Shown here in pieces: positions 1 through 8,570 of a DNA stretch of 32,420 nucleotides (the stretch's first letter is position 1; each line of letters starts with the position of its first letter). This DNA is from Clostridia bacterium (GTDB lineage: Bacteria > Bacillota > Clostridia > Christensenellales > Borkfalkiaceae). The notes beneath the pieces were generated by a model that was given only the letters and a program-made list of their open reading frames with translations, was not told where the DNA came from and searched no databases. Both the position numbers and the translations under genes were made by a program. The DNA lies in NCBI GenBank assembly GCA_017471945.1, contig JAFURH010000090.1:1-32420 (forward strand), read 5' to 3'.

Positions 1-804
1 ATCAAAGCGGTTTCCGACGCAGGGCTCGAAAATGCCAAGCTTAACGCGTTTTGCGCCGTCGTTGACGCGGGAAAATGCAAAACGTATCTGAAAAATTTCG
101 GCGAATTTTTCGCCGATCAGGTGGAGAATGCGAATTGTATCGTACTCTCGCATACGCAAAAGACTTCCGAAGAAAAACTTGCCGTTGCGGTAGAGCTTCT
201 CAAAGAAAAGAATCCCACGGCTACCCTCGTCACTGCGGATTGGGACGACTTAAACGGTAAAGAGATCCTCGCGGCGATGGAGCGTAAAAATTCTTTTCAA
301 GCGGAACTTGAAAATCTGGAACGCGAAGTGCACCACGAACATCACGAGCATCATCACCATCACGAGCACGACGAGGAATGTTGTTGTCACGAACATCACG
401 AACATCATCACCATCACGAGTACGACGAGGAATGTTGTTGTCACGAACATCACGAACATCATCACCATCACGAGCACGACGAGGAATGTTGTTGTCACGA
501 ACATCACGAACATCATCACCATCACCACGCGGACGAAGTGTTCACGAGCTGGGGCTTGGAAACTACGCGCAAATTCACGAAAGAAAAGATCCTTTCCGCG
601 TTGGAAGCGTTGCAAGACGAAGAAAAGTACGGCACGGTGCTTCGCGCAAAGGGTATCGTGGCGGGGGAAAACGGTTGGTTGCATTTCGACTACGTACCCG
701 GCGAGCCCGACGTGAGAGAAGGAAACGCGATCGTCACGGGCAGACTTTGCGTGATCGGCTGTAAGCTCAACGAAAAAGAACTCGAAACGCTTTTCAAAGC
801 GTAA
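1..804 (+). CDS. CobW/G3E-family metallochaperone-like protein with His/Cys-rich repeat (5'-truncated)
   Basis: The reading frame is open from the first base of the window, so the N-terminus with any Walker A motif lies upstream; the GTG at 121 is internal. About 267 residues are visible. The segment around visible residues 38-75 resembles the second half of a G3E (CobW/YjiA) GTPase, and the last ~85 residues resemble the CobW C-terminal domain (the AKGIVAGENGW...HFDYVPGE region). Between them lies a linker rich in His, Glu and Cys (nt 331-528; about 36 His and 9 Cys), which suggests binding of Zn, Ni or Co. Where G3E proteins have the guanine-specificity motif NKxD, this one reads SHTQ, so GTP preference is uncertain. 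A second CobW-like gene follows 22 bases later. The likely role is cytoplasmic metal delivery or storage; the metal is unknown. Confidence 0.75.
   Translation: MKAVSDAGLENAKLNAFCAVVDAGKCKTYLKNFGEFFADQVENANCIVLSHTQKTSEEKLAVAVELLKEKNPTATLVTADWDDLNGKEILAAMERKNSFQAELENLEREVHHEHHEHHHHHEHDEECCCHEHHEHHHHHEYDEECCCHEHHEHHHHHEHDEECCCHEHHEHHHHHHADEVFTSWGLETTRKFTKEKILSALEALQDEEKYGTVLRAKGIVAGENGWLHFDYVPGEPDVREGNAIVTGRLCVIGCKLNEKELETLFKA
331..528 (+). repeat. In-frame 54-bp tandem repeat encoding an 18-residue His/Cys/Glu-rich unit
   Basis: Four units lie head to tail inside the CobW-like gene. The first is 48 nt and lacks the three Cys codons, the second and third are full 54-nt copies (379-432 and 433-486), and the last is a shortened copy (487-528). 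A full unit encodes CCC, then HEHHEHHHHH, then E(H/Y)DEE. Copies are nearly identical at the DNA level, differing at a few positions such as CAC versus TAC. That points to recent expansion or slippage rather than ancient duplication. The 18-codon length keeps the frame whatever the copy number. Confidence 0.95.
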
Positions 805-826
805 AGTATTAAAGAGGAAAAAAGTT

Positions 827-1789
827 ATGAACAGACAACTTCCCCCCGAAACTCCCGTCTATTTGTTTTTAGGCTTTTTGGAATCGGGTAAAACCAAATT
901 TATTCAAGAAACCTTGGAAGATCCCCGTTTCAGCTCGGGTGAAAAAACTCTCCTTCTCGTCACCGAGGAGGGGGAAGAGGAATACGAAACCTATAAATTC
1001 GCGGACGCGGAAAACGTTACGCTCGCCGTAATCGAGGATAAATCCGATTTAAACGAGGAGTATTTAACGAAATTGCAGCTGGAAAACGGTTGCGATCGCG
1101 TCGTGGTGGAATATAACGGCACTTGGCTTTTGGAGGATTTTTTCGCGGCGATGCCCGAGGGCTGGATGATCAATCAGGTAATGACCTTTTTCGATTCCAA
1201 CACTTTTTTAAACTACAACGCGAATATGCGCCAGCTCACCTTCGATAAAATGCAGAATACCCAACTCGTGGTGTTCAATCGCTTCGATTCTACTTTCGAT
1301 AAAACGGCGTTTCATAAGATCGTGCGCGGCGTAACGAGAAGAAGTGATATCGTCTACGAATACGCAAACGGCAAAGCGGAATTCGACGATATCGAAGACC
1401 CGTTGCCTTTCGATATCAACGCGCCCGTGATCGAGATCGAGGACAGAGATTACGCGTTTTTCTATCGCGATCTAACCGAAGACCTTGAAAAATATATCGG
1501 TAAAACGGTAAAATTCAAAGGCTTGGTGGCGACGGACAAGCGTTTGCCCGAAGGGAATATCGTGGTAGGACGGCACGTGATGACCTGTTGCGAAGCGGAT
1601 ATCGAATACAGCGGCGTGGCTTGCGTTTTGCCGCAAACGATGGATTTAAAAACGCGCGACTGGATCGAGCTGACCGCGACGATCGAATTCAAAAAACATT
1701 ACGTATATAAAGGAAAAGGACCTGTGCTTATGGCGACGGAAGTCAAAAAATGCGAAGCCCCTGAAGAACAGCTCGCGACCTTTTATTAA
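827..1789 (+). CDS. CobW-like P-loop GTPase fused to a YcgQ/TIGR03943-type C-terminal domain
   Basis: This is a 320-residue cytoplasmic protein. The N-terminal ~180 residues form a G3E-type P-loop domain with Walker A GFLESGKT at residues 16-23 and an NRFD sequence that fits the NKxD motif. The usual CxCC metal motif of the family is not visible. From about residue 220 the sequence changes to a domain like the C-terminal half of YcgQ (DUF1980/TIGR03943), including the hallmark MTCC at residues 252-255. YcgQ-type proteins usually sit beside YcgR-type permeases and CobW proteins in zinc-responsive loci, so a fusion of GTPase and YcgQ domain fits metal trafficking. AGAGG at 813-817 supports the ATG at 827. 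The gene lies between another CobW-like gene and an MDR dehydrogenase, probably in one transcript. The metal and partner are unknown. Confidence 0.7.
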   Translation: MNRQLPPETPVYLFLGFLESGKTKFIQETLEDPRFSSGEKTLLLVTEEGEEEYETYKFADAENVTLAVIEDKSDLNEEYLTKLQLENGCDRVVVEYNGTWLLEDFFAAMPEGWMINQVMTFFDSNTFLNYNANMRQLTFDKMQNTQLVVFNRFDSTFDKTAFHKIVRGVTRRSDIVYEYANGKAEFDDIEDPLPFDINAPVIEIEDRDYAFFYRDLTEDLEKYIGKTVKFKGLVATDKRLPEGNIVVGRHVMTCCEADIEYSGVACVLPQTMDLKTRDWIELTATIEFKKHYVYKGKGPVLMATEVKKCEAPEEQLATFY

Positions 1790-1813
1790 CGAAAATTTCA
1801 AAAGGAGAGAAAA

Positions 1814-2848
1814 ATGAAAGACAGGCAACGGGCAATAGCCGCTCTCGAAAAAGGAAAACTCAGCGAAGTGGAAATCGCGATCCCCGAGCCCGATGACTAC
1901 GAAGTTCTGGTGAAAAACGAAGGTTGCGTGTTTTGTAACACGACCGATAAAATGATCGTGGACGATTTGTTCCGAACGCCCGATTATCCCGTCGTGATCG
2001 GTCACGAATGTTTCGGGAAGGTGATAAAAGTCGGAAAAAAAGTAAAAAAATACAAGCTGGGCGATCGCGTGATTTGTGCGAATGCGATCGTAAACGGCTA
2101 CGACGGAAAATATTATTCCTCTTGGGGCGGGTTTGCGGAATACGGAATTGCGGGCGATCTGGAAGCGTATCTTGCCGAAAACGGCGCGTTGGACGAAAAA
2201 AATGCGTATCGTGCCCGCTATGAAGCAAACGAAATCATTCCGAGCGATTTATCGTATGAAAAAGCTTGTCTTGCATTCCCGCTTGCGGAAACGGCGAGCG
2301 CGGTCAGACAGGTCGGGGATTTAACGGGCAAAACGGTCGTCGTGATCGGTACGGGGATCGTCGGATATTTCTTTACGTATTTGGCGAATATTTACGGCGC
2401 GAAAGAAGTGGTGGTTTTAGGACGCAGACAATCAAGACTGGAAGTGACGAAAAAAATCGGCGCAAGTCAAACTTTTATCGACGTAAACGAAGCGACGGAG
2501 TATTTGAACTCGCGAGGCGGAGCGGACGTCGTGTTCGAGTGTTCGGGCAACTATCAAGCGCTGGAAAGCGGATTGCCGTATTTGAAGGCAGGCGGTTTGT
2601 TTGCGGTATACGCCGTGCCCAAACAGGCGTATACGTTTGACCTTTTAAAATGCCCGAATACGTTTTTGTATCAGCGTATCGATCCGATCGTAAGCGAAGC
2701 GATCGGCGAAGTTTGCGAGCTTCTCGCCGCGGACAAAGTGCCCGTAGAAGTGTTTCTTACGCATCAATGGAGCTTTGACGAAGCGCCGAAGGCTTTTGAA
2801 GAGGTGCGAAAAGGAAACGTGATCAAAGGACTCGTCGTAATCTCTTAA
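1814..2848 (+). CDS. Zinc-type medium-chain dehydrogenase/reductase (MDR family), substrate unknown
   Basis: The product has 344 residues, normal for MDR alcohol or polyol dehydrogenases. The N-terminal GroES-like domain carries a catalytic-zinc pattern with Cys41, Asp45 and the GHE motif (His64-Glu65). The structural-zinc four-cysteine lobe usual around residues 95-115 is missing: that stretch is Gly/Tyr-rich. A Rossmann domain follows from about residue 172 (VVVIGTGIVG). RBS AAGGAG at 1802-1807 lies 6 nt before the ATG. The gene is 24 bp after the GTPase-YcgQ fusion, so it is probably in the same operon, perhaps as a zinc client or simply co-transcribed. The closest idea is a threonine- or sorbitol-dehydrogenase-like oxidoreductase, but nothing in the sequence fixes the substrate. 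Confidence 0.75.
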   Translation: MKDRQRAIAALEKGKLSEVEIAIPEPDDYEVLVKNEGCVFCNTTDKMIVDDLFRTPDYPVVIGHECFGKVIKVGKKVKKYKLGDRVICANAIVNGYDGKYYSSWGGFAEYGIAGDLEAYLAENGALDEKNAYRARYEANEIIPSDLSYEKACLAFPLAETASAVRQVGDLTGKTVVVIGTGIVGYFFTYLANIYGAKEVVVLGRRQSRLEVTKKIGASQTFIDVNEATEYLNSRGGADVVFECSGNYQALESGLPYLKAGGLFAVYAVPKQAYTFDLLKCPNTFLYQRIDPIVSEAIGEVCELLAADKVPVEVFLTHQWSFDEAPKAFEEVRKGNVIKGLVVIS

Positions 2849-2870
2849 ACGCATAAACCAACGAAAACAA

Positions 2871-2910
2871 TAATAGCCCGAAGTCGGATTGACTTCGGGC
2901 TATTATAATA
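2871..2910. terminator. Bidirectional intrinsic terminator between the convergent MDR gene and ychF
   Basis: A perfect 15-bp inverted repeat (2871-2885 with 2891-2905) encloses a 5-nt loop. AT-rich flanks give U-rich tails on both strands. It lies 22 bp after the plus-strand MDR gene and 19 bp from the end of minus-strand ychF, so it probably serves both. Confidence 0.85.
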
Positions 2911-2924
2911 AAAAAGTTCGGTTA

Positions 2925-4040
2925 TTATTTCGAGCTTTTGGAAACGTTGAAGTAATATTCTACGACGTCGCCGTCCTGCATAATATAGTCCTTGCCTTCC
3001 GAGCGGACTTTTCCCTTTTCTTTTGCCGCGGCGATAGAGCCGAGCTGAACGAGAATTTCCCAGTTTACGACGTCCGCGCGGATAAATCCCTTTTCGAAAT
3101 CGGTGTGAATTTTACCCGCCGCTTGCGGCGCTTTCGTGCCGTTTACGATCGTCCAAGCGCGCGTTTCCTTTTCGCCCGCCGTAAGATAGGAAATAAGCCC
3201 CAAAAGCGCGTAGGATTTTTTAATGAGTCTGTCTAAGCCGCTTTCGCCCAGCCCGAATTCTTCCATAAATACAGCCTTATCTTCCGGCTCCATTTGCGAA
3301 AGCTCTTCTTCGGTTTTCGCGCAGATCACGAGCACTTCGCTTCCTTCCTGCGCCGCCCAGTCCTTCACTTTATTGACGAATTCAAGGTCGTTTTCGTCCT
3401 TTCCCATATCGTCTTCTTTGATATTTGCCGCGTAGATCACGGGCTTGACCGTCAAAAGGAAGCAATTTTTGATAAATTCTTCTTCGCCGTCCGAAAGGGG
3501 AAAAGTACGCGCGGGCTTTTCCGATTCCAAATGCGCGTGTAGTCTTTCAAGGAACGCGTATTCCTCCGCGGCTTTTTTATCCGCGCCGCCGCGCGCCTGA
3601 ACCTTGACTTTATTCATACGGTTTTGCACGGCTTCCATATCCGAAAGGATAAGTTCGAGGTTGATCGTCTCAATGTCCGTCACGGGATCGATACGGTTAT
3701 CCACGTGCGTGATATTCGTATCTTCAAAGCACCGTACGACGTGCACGATCGCGTCCACTTCGCGGATATGAGAAAGGAATTTGTTGCCTAAGCCTTCGCC
3801 GCGCGACGCGCCTTTTACAAGCCCCGCGATATCGACGAATTCGATCACGGCGGGCGTGATCTTTTTGCTTGAATAGAGGGCGGCGAGCTTATCTAAGCGT
3901 TCGTCGGGAACGGCAACCACGCCGACGTTGGGTTCTATGGTGCAGAACGGATAGTTCGCACATTCCGCGCCTGCGTGAGTGATAGCGTTAAAAAGGGTGG
4001 ACTTTCCTACGTTGGGAAGTCCTACGACACCGAGTTTCAT
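2925..4040 (-). CDS. ychF: Ribosome-binding ATPase YchF (Obg-like family)
   Basis: This is a conserved cytoplasmic P-loop protein of 371 residues that hydrolyses ATP and binds ribosomes. G1 is GLPNVGKST at residues 7-15. The switch region [20 protein letters not shown] follows. The NIKE sequence stands where GTPases have NKxD, which is the known reason YchF prefers ATP. A C-terminal TGS-type domain ends the protein. I start it at 4040 (MKLGVV) because GGAAG lies 11 nt upstream and because the upstream ATG at 4085 falls at about the predicted transcription start. The gene is alone on its strand, divergent from argS. Confidence 0.95.
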   Translation of the reverse strand: MKLGVVGLPNVGKSTLFNAITHAGAECANYPFCTIEPNVGVVAVPDERLDKLAALYSSKKITPAVIEFVDIAGLVKGASRGEGLGNKFLSHIREVDAIVHVVRCFEDTNITHVDNRIDPVTDIETINLELILSDMEAVQNRMNKVKVQARGGADKKAAEEYAFLERLHAHLESEKPARTFPLSDGEEEFIKNCFLLTVKPVIYAANIKEDDMGKDENDLEFVNKVKDWAAQEGSEVLVICAKTEEELSQMEPEDKAVFMEEFGLGESGLDRLIKKSYALLGLISYLTAGEKETRAWTIVNGTKAPQAAGKIHTDFEKGFIRADVVNWEILVQLGSIAAAKEKGKVRSEGKDYIMQDGDVVEYYFNVSKSSK

Positions 4041-4087
4041 AAGGTTTTTATCTTCCTTGTAAAGTTTTTTGCTGATTTTTCCCATAT

Positions 4088-4116
4088 ATTATAATATAAA
4101 ATCAAAAAATAATCAA
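4088..4116 (-). promoter_or_regulatory. Sigma-A-type promoter of ychF
   Basis: Read on the minus strand, -35 TTGATT (4116-4111), a 17-bp spacer and -10 TATAAT (4093-4088) precede ychF. The predicted transcription start is near 4081, which leaves a leader of about 40 nt before the ATG at 4040. Confidence 0.75.
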
Positions 4117-4123
4117 ATTAAAC

Positions 4124-4152
4124 TTGCCTAAAATCGAAAAATATGTTATTAT
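4124..4152 (+). promoter_or_regulatory. Sigma-A-type promoter of argS with extended -10
   Basis: TTGCCT (4124-4129), a 17-bp spacer and TATTAT (4147-4152) preceded by TGT (extended -10). Only 7 bp separate its -35 from the -35 of the divergent ychF promoter. Confidence 0.65.
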
Positions 4153-4198
4153 ATTTTCGAAAAAAATCAAACGAAAGGGATTTTATAAGGTAAACGGA

Positions 4199-5884
4199 AT
4201 GGATTATAAGAAATACATCGCGGAAAAAATAACGATCGAAGGGATCGGCGCAGAGGAACTCGTGGAGCTGATCGCGCTCCCGCCCAACACGGAAATGGGG
4301 GATTACGCCCTTCCCTGCTTTAAATTTGCAAAGCTTCTTCGCAAAAGCCCCGTAATGATCGCGGAGGATCTTAAAAACGCGTTCGTTACCGACGAGGTGA
4401 TCGGGGAAGTTTCCGCCGTAAACGGCTACGTAAACTTTAAGATCAATAAAAGCGATTTCGTCGCTTCCACGCTCAAACGAATTTTGTCGGAAAAGGAAGC
4501 TTACGGCTCGTCTAACGAGGGCGAAGGGAAAACGATTTGTATCGACTATTCGTCTATCAATATCGCAAAGCCCTTCCATATCGGGCATTTATCCACGACG
4601 GTGCTCGGCGGCGCGCTGTACCGCATTTTGAGCTTTTTAGGCTATAAAACGGTGGGTATCAACCATTTGGGCGACTACGGTACGCAATTTGGAAAACTAA
4701 TTTCCGCCTATAAGCGTTGGGGGGTAAAGGACGAGATCGAAAAGGGCGGTATCCGCGCTTTAAACGAGCTTTACGTGCGTTTCCACCAAGAAGCGGAAAA
4801 CCACCCCGAATACGACGACGAAGCCCGCGCGTATTTCAAAAAGATCGAGCAGGGCGACGAGGAATGTCAGGCTCTTTTCAAATGGTTTAAGGAATTGACG
4901 TTAAAAGACGTGCAAAAGATCTACGACCTTTTGGATATCCGTTTCGATTCCTACGCGGGCGAAAGCTTTTTCTCGGATAAAATGCAACCCATCGTGGACG
5001 AGCTGAAAGAAAAAGGCTTGCTTCAAGAAAGCCGCGGCGCGCAGGTCGTAGACCTCGAAGAATACTCAATGACGCCTTGTATGATCTTAAAATCGGACGG
5101 CTCGTCGCTGTACGCGACCCGCGATATGGCGGCTGCGACCTATCGTAAAAAAGAATACGATTTTTATAAATGTTTATACGTAGTGGCGTATCAACAAAAT
5201 CTGCATTTCAAGCAGTTCTTCAAAGTGCTGGAACTGATGGGCAAGGACTGGGCGAAAGACCTCGTTCACGTGGCGTACGGTATGGTTTCTTTGGAAGAAG
5301 GCACGATGTCCACGAGAAAGGGCAACGTCGTGTTTTTGGAAGACGTGATCAATAAGTGTATCGAAAAAGCGTATACGATTATCGACGAAAAGAATCCCGA
5401 TTTGGAAAACAAAAAGGACGTCGCGAAAAAAGTCGGTGTCGGCGCGGTCATTTTCGGCGCGCTGTATAATAGCAAGATCAAGGATATCGTATTCTCGTAT
5501 GATAAAGTGCTCACCTTTGACGGGGAAACGAGCGTATACGTGCAGTATACCTGCGCGCGCGCAAATTCCGTTTTAATGAAGGGCGGCGCGCCCGAAACCT
5601 TTGAAGTTCCCGAACTCACCGCTTCGGAGATCGAGCTTACCAAAGCTCTTGCCAATTTCCCTGAAACGGTAAAAGACGCGGCGGAAAAATACGAGCCTTC
5701 GTATATTGCCCGTTTTGCCGTGGACGTAGCGCAAAAGTTCAATAAGTTCTATATCGATTGCAAAATTCTTTCCGTCGAAGACGAAAAGACGAGGAACTTC
5801 CGTCTTGCGCTCACGAACGCGACCTGCCAGACCCTTAAAAACGCGTTTGGACTGCTCGGGATCGGAATCCCCGAAAAAATGTAA
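4199..5884 (+). CDS. argS: Arginine--tRNA ligase
   Basis: This class I aminoacyl-tRNA synthetase of 561 residues charges tRNA-Arg. The N-terminal Add1-type domain occupies about residues 1-100. The catalytic motif HIGH is at 127-130, and the KMSKS-equivalent MSTRKG is at 370-375. The C-terminal helical DALR domain ends in the usual proline-plus-methionine tail (IPEKM). I chose the ATG at 4199, preceded by AAGG at 4187-4190. A TTG at 4124 in the same frame lies inside the predicted -35 and would give a spurious 25-residue extension. An intrinsic terminator follows, so the gene appears to be transcribed alone. Length and motifs are complete. Confidence 0.96.
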   Translation: MDYKKYIAEKITIEGIGAEELVELIALPPNTEMGDYALPCFKFAKLLRKSPVMIAEDLKNAFVTDEVIGEVSAVNGYVNFKINKSDFVASTLKRILSEKEAYGSSNEGEGKTICIDYSSINIAKPFHIGHLSTTVLGGALYRILSFLGYKTVGINHLGDYGTQFGKLISAYKRWGVKDEIEKGGIRALNELYVRFHQEAENHPEYDDEARAYFKKIEQGDEECQALFKWFKELTLKDVQKIYDLLDIRFDSYAGESFFSDKMQPIVDELKEKGLLQESRGAQVVDLEEYSMTPCMILKSDGSSLYATRDMAAATYRKKEYDFYKCLYVVAYQQNLHFKQFFKVLELMGKDWAKDLVHVAYGMVSLEEGTMSTRKGNVVFLEDVINKCIEKAYTIIDEKNPDLENKKDVAKKVGVGAVIFGALYNSKIKDIVFSYDKVLTFDGETSVYVQYTCARANSVLMKGGAPETFEVPELTASEIELTKALANFPETVKDAAEKYEPSYIARFAVDVAQKFNKFYIDCKILSVEDEKTRNFRLALTNATCQTLKNAFGLLGIGIPEKM

Positions 5885-5890
5885 AATTTG

Positions 5891-5924
5891 TCCGCTCCTA
5901 CCTCAAAAGGGGCGGATTTTTTTT
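5891..5924 (+). terminator. Intrinsic terminator of argS
   Basis: An 8-bp GC-rich stem (5891-5898 with 5909-5916, including one G-U pair) and a 10-nt loop are followed by eight T residues (5917-5924). Confidence 0.85.
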
Positions 5925-5963
5925 GCGTAAAAAATTATTTTTGGGAAATTTTTCTTCAAACAG

Positions 5964-5992
5964 TTTCTTTTTTTCTCCGAATATGTTATTAT
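5964..5992 (+). promoter_or_regulatory. Promoter of helD with extended -10 TGTTATTAT
   Basis: The extended -10 TGT-TATTAT (hexamer 5987-5992) is the same word as at argS. The -35 position 17 bp upstream (TTTCTT, 5964-5969) is weak, as often seen with extended -10 promoters. Confidence 0.55.
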
Positions 5993-6017
5993 AAAAGATA
6001 TATTGAGGAGAACGGCT

Positions 6018-8429
6018 ATGGAAGGCAAAATGAGTTTTAGCGACCTTTTAAAGCTCATCGACCCGAAAAAGGCGGGAGATAAAGAATGGTTTCTCTCCCT
6101 TCTCGACGATGAAAAACAAAAAGAATACGAGGACGAACGAATACGGGCGGTAATGCAAATGCTGCGTATTCTTCGTATTCGTCCGATAAAAAATAAGATC
6201 AAAGCCGCGGAAGCCGAGATCGCCCGCCTCGAATCGGGCGAGCGTTCGGCGGAGGATTATCGCGCGGTGAAAAATTTGCTTGCGGAAATCCAAGGGTTTA
6301 AAGAAAAAATGAACGCGTTTAAGCCTTTTTTCGACGAGCCGTATTTCGCGCGAATGGACCTCGTCGATCAGATAGAAGGATACAACAGCTATTATATCGG
6401 CAAAAAAGGGGACGTGAAGCTGGAAATCGTGGACTGGCGCGCGCCGATTTCAAGGCGGTATTATCAAAAAAGCTGCGCGAATTTTAAAATCAACGAATAC
6501 GAATACAAAACGGTCTTGCGCCGCGCGATTCGTGCTGAAAGCGGAAAGGTGTTGGATTTTAAAAACGAATACCTTTCGTTGAAGGACTATCTTTCCGAAG
6601 CGGAGATCGGGGGAAAAGATCAGGAAAACATTCTCGATCCCTTTCTTCGTGAAATCATTAAAGACCGCAAAGAAGAATCCGCCGTCAAGGATATTATCCG
6701 AACGATACAGGAAAAGCAATACGAAATTATCACGCTACCCGAAAACGCGAATTTTGTGTTGCAAGGCTGCGCGGGAAGCGGCAAAACGATGGTGATGCTG
6801 CATAGGCTCAGCTATTTGATGTATAATAACGAGGAGATCAAGCCCCGCGACGTGCTCGTGATCACGCCGAGCGATTCTTTTAACGCGTTTATCGACGAGC
6901 TTTCCGCGATTTTGGAGCTGGAAAGAGTAAAAACTTCTACGGCGTACGATTATTTTCTGCGCGTTCTCAAAAACGAAAAGATCGATCTGACCGATAAAAT
7001 CGACCCTGCGCAAAAAGAGGACGAGCGGTATTTGCAATACGTTTATTCGGAAAAATTCGTCGAAGATATCCGAAAGTTTCTCGATAAGACTTACGACAGC
7101 TTATACGGGCTTTTCACGGGCGAGGAGTGCAAGGATTTTATCGCGCGCATTATAGAGGATTGCAAACGGCAGATTCTTGCCTACGAAGGGATCAAAAACG
7201 CCTCTATGCGCGTGCGCCGCGCCGTTTTGGGCGAGATCAAGGAGCGCAAAGAAGGGGGCTTATACTATACGAAGCCTTTCCGCGAACTGATGAACGGTAT
7301 TCTCGATATCGACGACTTTTTCGACGGCACGCTTAAAAGCGAAAACGCGAAAATTCCCGATTATTTTTATCGTCAGCTTCTTTCCTTTTATAAAAGCGCA
7401 AGCTTCGTCGCGCGGTATACGGAGCGTATCGTGAAAGAATCGTTGGATTGCTTGGATTCCCTTTTCTTAGAGGTGGAAAAAGAGCTTTTCGATCTGAAAC
7501 GCTTCCATCGTAAAATCGGGGAAACGGAAGTGTATATGTACGCCGACAGGATCGCTCGCCGAAAGGAGCTTTTAGAAGAGATCAAACGCGTCAGGGAAAA
7601 AACGGCTTCGATCGGGGAAAGCAACACGGCGTTTTTCGAATTTTACGGCTATTTGCGCGGGGAAAAGAATTTTGCCGCGATCGGCGGAGGCGAAAATTTC
7701 GTCGATATCATTCGCTATTTTTATAAGCAAACGGTCAAGAAATATAAGCTGAAATACGGAATGAACGTCAAGAAGATGTACCGTTCCGACGCTTACGCGC
7801 TCACCCTTTTATGCGCGCTGACGGGCAGACGGCTTGCACCCACCTATTCTCACCTGTTTATCGACGAAGGGCAGGATATTTCGCCAAGCGAATACGCGCT
7901 TTTGCGCGCAATCAATAAAAAAGGCTCGTTCAACGTGTTCGGGGATACCGAGCAGAATATCACCTCTTTTCGCGGCGTAAAGGATTGGAATGAATGTTTC
8001 CCCGACTTTTCGAAGTATACGCTCAATCAAAACTACCGCAACACCAACCAAATCGTTGAGTTTGTTTCGGATACATTGAATGTGGATATGTTCCCGATCG
8101 GGTTTGACGGCGAAGCGGTAAAAACGATCGCTCCGCGCGAGCTCAACTCGTTTTTTAAAGAGAAAAAAGGATTAAAAGCAATTATTTGTTCGGAGTTCGT
8201 GAAGGAGCAATATAAACGCAAAGCGTATAACGATCTTGCGGAAAAAAGGCGGGTTTCCGCGAAAAAGATCAATTTGATGACCGTGTACGAAAGCAAAGGC
8301 TTGGAATTTACCTCCGTGGCGGTCGTACCCGACGGAATGACCCCGAACGAGAAATATATCGCTTACACCCGCGCGCTCAAAGAACTTGCGATCGTAGAGC
8401 CAAAAGGGAAACGAACGGACAAAAAGTAG
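6018..8429 (+). CDS. helD: HelD-family RNA polymerase recycling ATPase (UvrD-like helicase fold)
   Basis: This is an 803-residue SF1 ATPase. The N-terminal ~200 residues are a charged coiled-coil arm followed by the YFARMD and DWRAPIS signatures of Gram-positive HelD. Walker A GCAGSGKT is at 250-257, and the Walker B region DEGQD is at 616-620. The C-terminal helicase motifs include NLMTVYESKGLEF. In the family, HelD prises stalled RNA polymerase off nucleic acid; it is not a processive DNA helicase. RBS GAGGAG (6005-6010) lies 7 nt before the ATG at 6018; the TTG at 6003 overlaps that site and is rejected. Somewhat longer than B. subtilis HelD, but with all motifs present. Confidence 0.88.
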   Translation: MEGKMSFSDLLKLIDPKKAGDKEWFLSLLDDEKQKEYEDERIRAVMQMLRILRIRPIKNKIKAAEAEIARLESGERSAEDYRAVKNLLAEIQGFKEKMNAFKPFFDEPYFARMDLVDQIEGYNSYYIGKKGDVKLEIVDWRAPISRRYYQKSCANFKINEYEYKTVLRRAIRAESGKVLDFKNEYLSLKDYLSEAEIGGKDQENILDPFLREIIKDRKEESAVKDIIRTIQEKQYEIITLPENANFVLQGCAGSGKTMVMLHRLSYLMYNNEEIKPRDVLVITPSDSFNAFIDELSAILELERVKTSTAYDYFLRVLKNEKIDLTDKIDPAQKEDERYLQYVYSEKFVEDIRKFLDKTYDSLYGLFTGEECKDFIARIIEDCKRQILAYEGIKNASMRVRRAVLGEIKERKEGGLYYTKPFRELMNGILDIDDFFDGTLKSENAKIPDYFYRQLLSFYKSASFVARYTERIVKESLDCLDSLFLEVEKELFDLKRFHRKIGETEVYMYADRIARRKELLEEIKRVREKTASIGESNTAFFEFYGYLRGEKNFAAIGGGENFVDIIRYFYKQTVKKYKLKYGMNVKKMYRSDAYALTLLCALTGRRLAPTYSHLFIDEGQDISPSEYALLRAINKKGSFNVFGDTEQNITSFRGVKDWNECFPDFSKYTLNQNYRNTNQIVEFVSDTLNVDMFPIGFDGEAVKTIAPRELNSFFKEKKGLKAIICSEFVKEQYKRKAYNDLAEKRRVSAKKINLMTVYESKGLEFTSVAVVPDGMTPNEKYIAYTRALKELAIVEPKGKRTDKK

Positions 8430-8433
8430 TTTT

Positions 8434-8442
8434 TGTGGATAA
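8434..8442 (-). promoter_or_regulatory. Perfect DnaA-box match (TTATCCACA)
   Basis: The plus strand reads TGTGGATAA, the exact complement of the consensus DnaA box. It lies in the 141-bp gap between helD and the topoisomerase operon, about 50 bp upstream of the promoter. No second clear box is visible nearby, so this is not an origin. A regulatory role is possible, but a chance match is also possible. Confidence 0.35.
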
Positions 8443-8489
8443 CTTATAAGAAAAATTCCTTTTTTTGTTAAAAATTTTTCGTCAAATAT

Positions 8490-8518
8490 TTGAAAAAAAA
8501 GTAAAAAAGTGCTATAAT
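8490..8518 (+). promoter_or_regulatory. Strong promoter of the topoisomerase operon
   Basis: TTGAAA (8490-8495), 17-bp spacer, TATAAT (8513-8518) with a TGC extended -10. AGAGG at 8561-8565 then precedes the ATG at 8571. Confidence 0.8.
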
Positions 8519-8570
8519 AAAATACAATGGGCGTTATTTTAACGCGTAATTCAAAAAAGCAGAGGAAAAA

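Noticed and set aside
331-528. Tandem repeat considered as a CRISPR array
   Set aside because: Units are contiguous without spacers, keep the reading frame and encode a His/Cys linker.
8430-8570. Possible replication origin before parE
   Set aside because: Only one DnaA box is visible, there is no dnaA or dnaN nearby and no box cluster.
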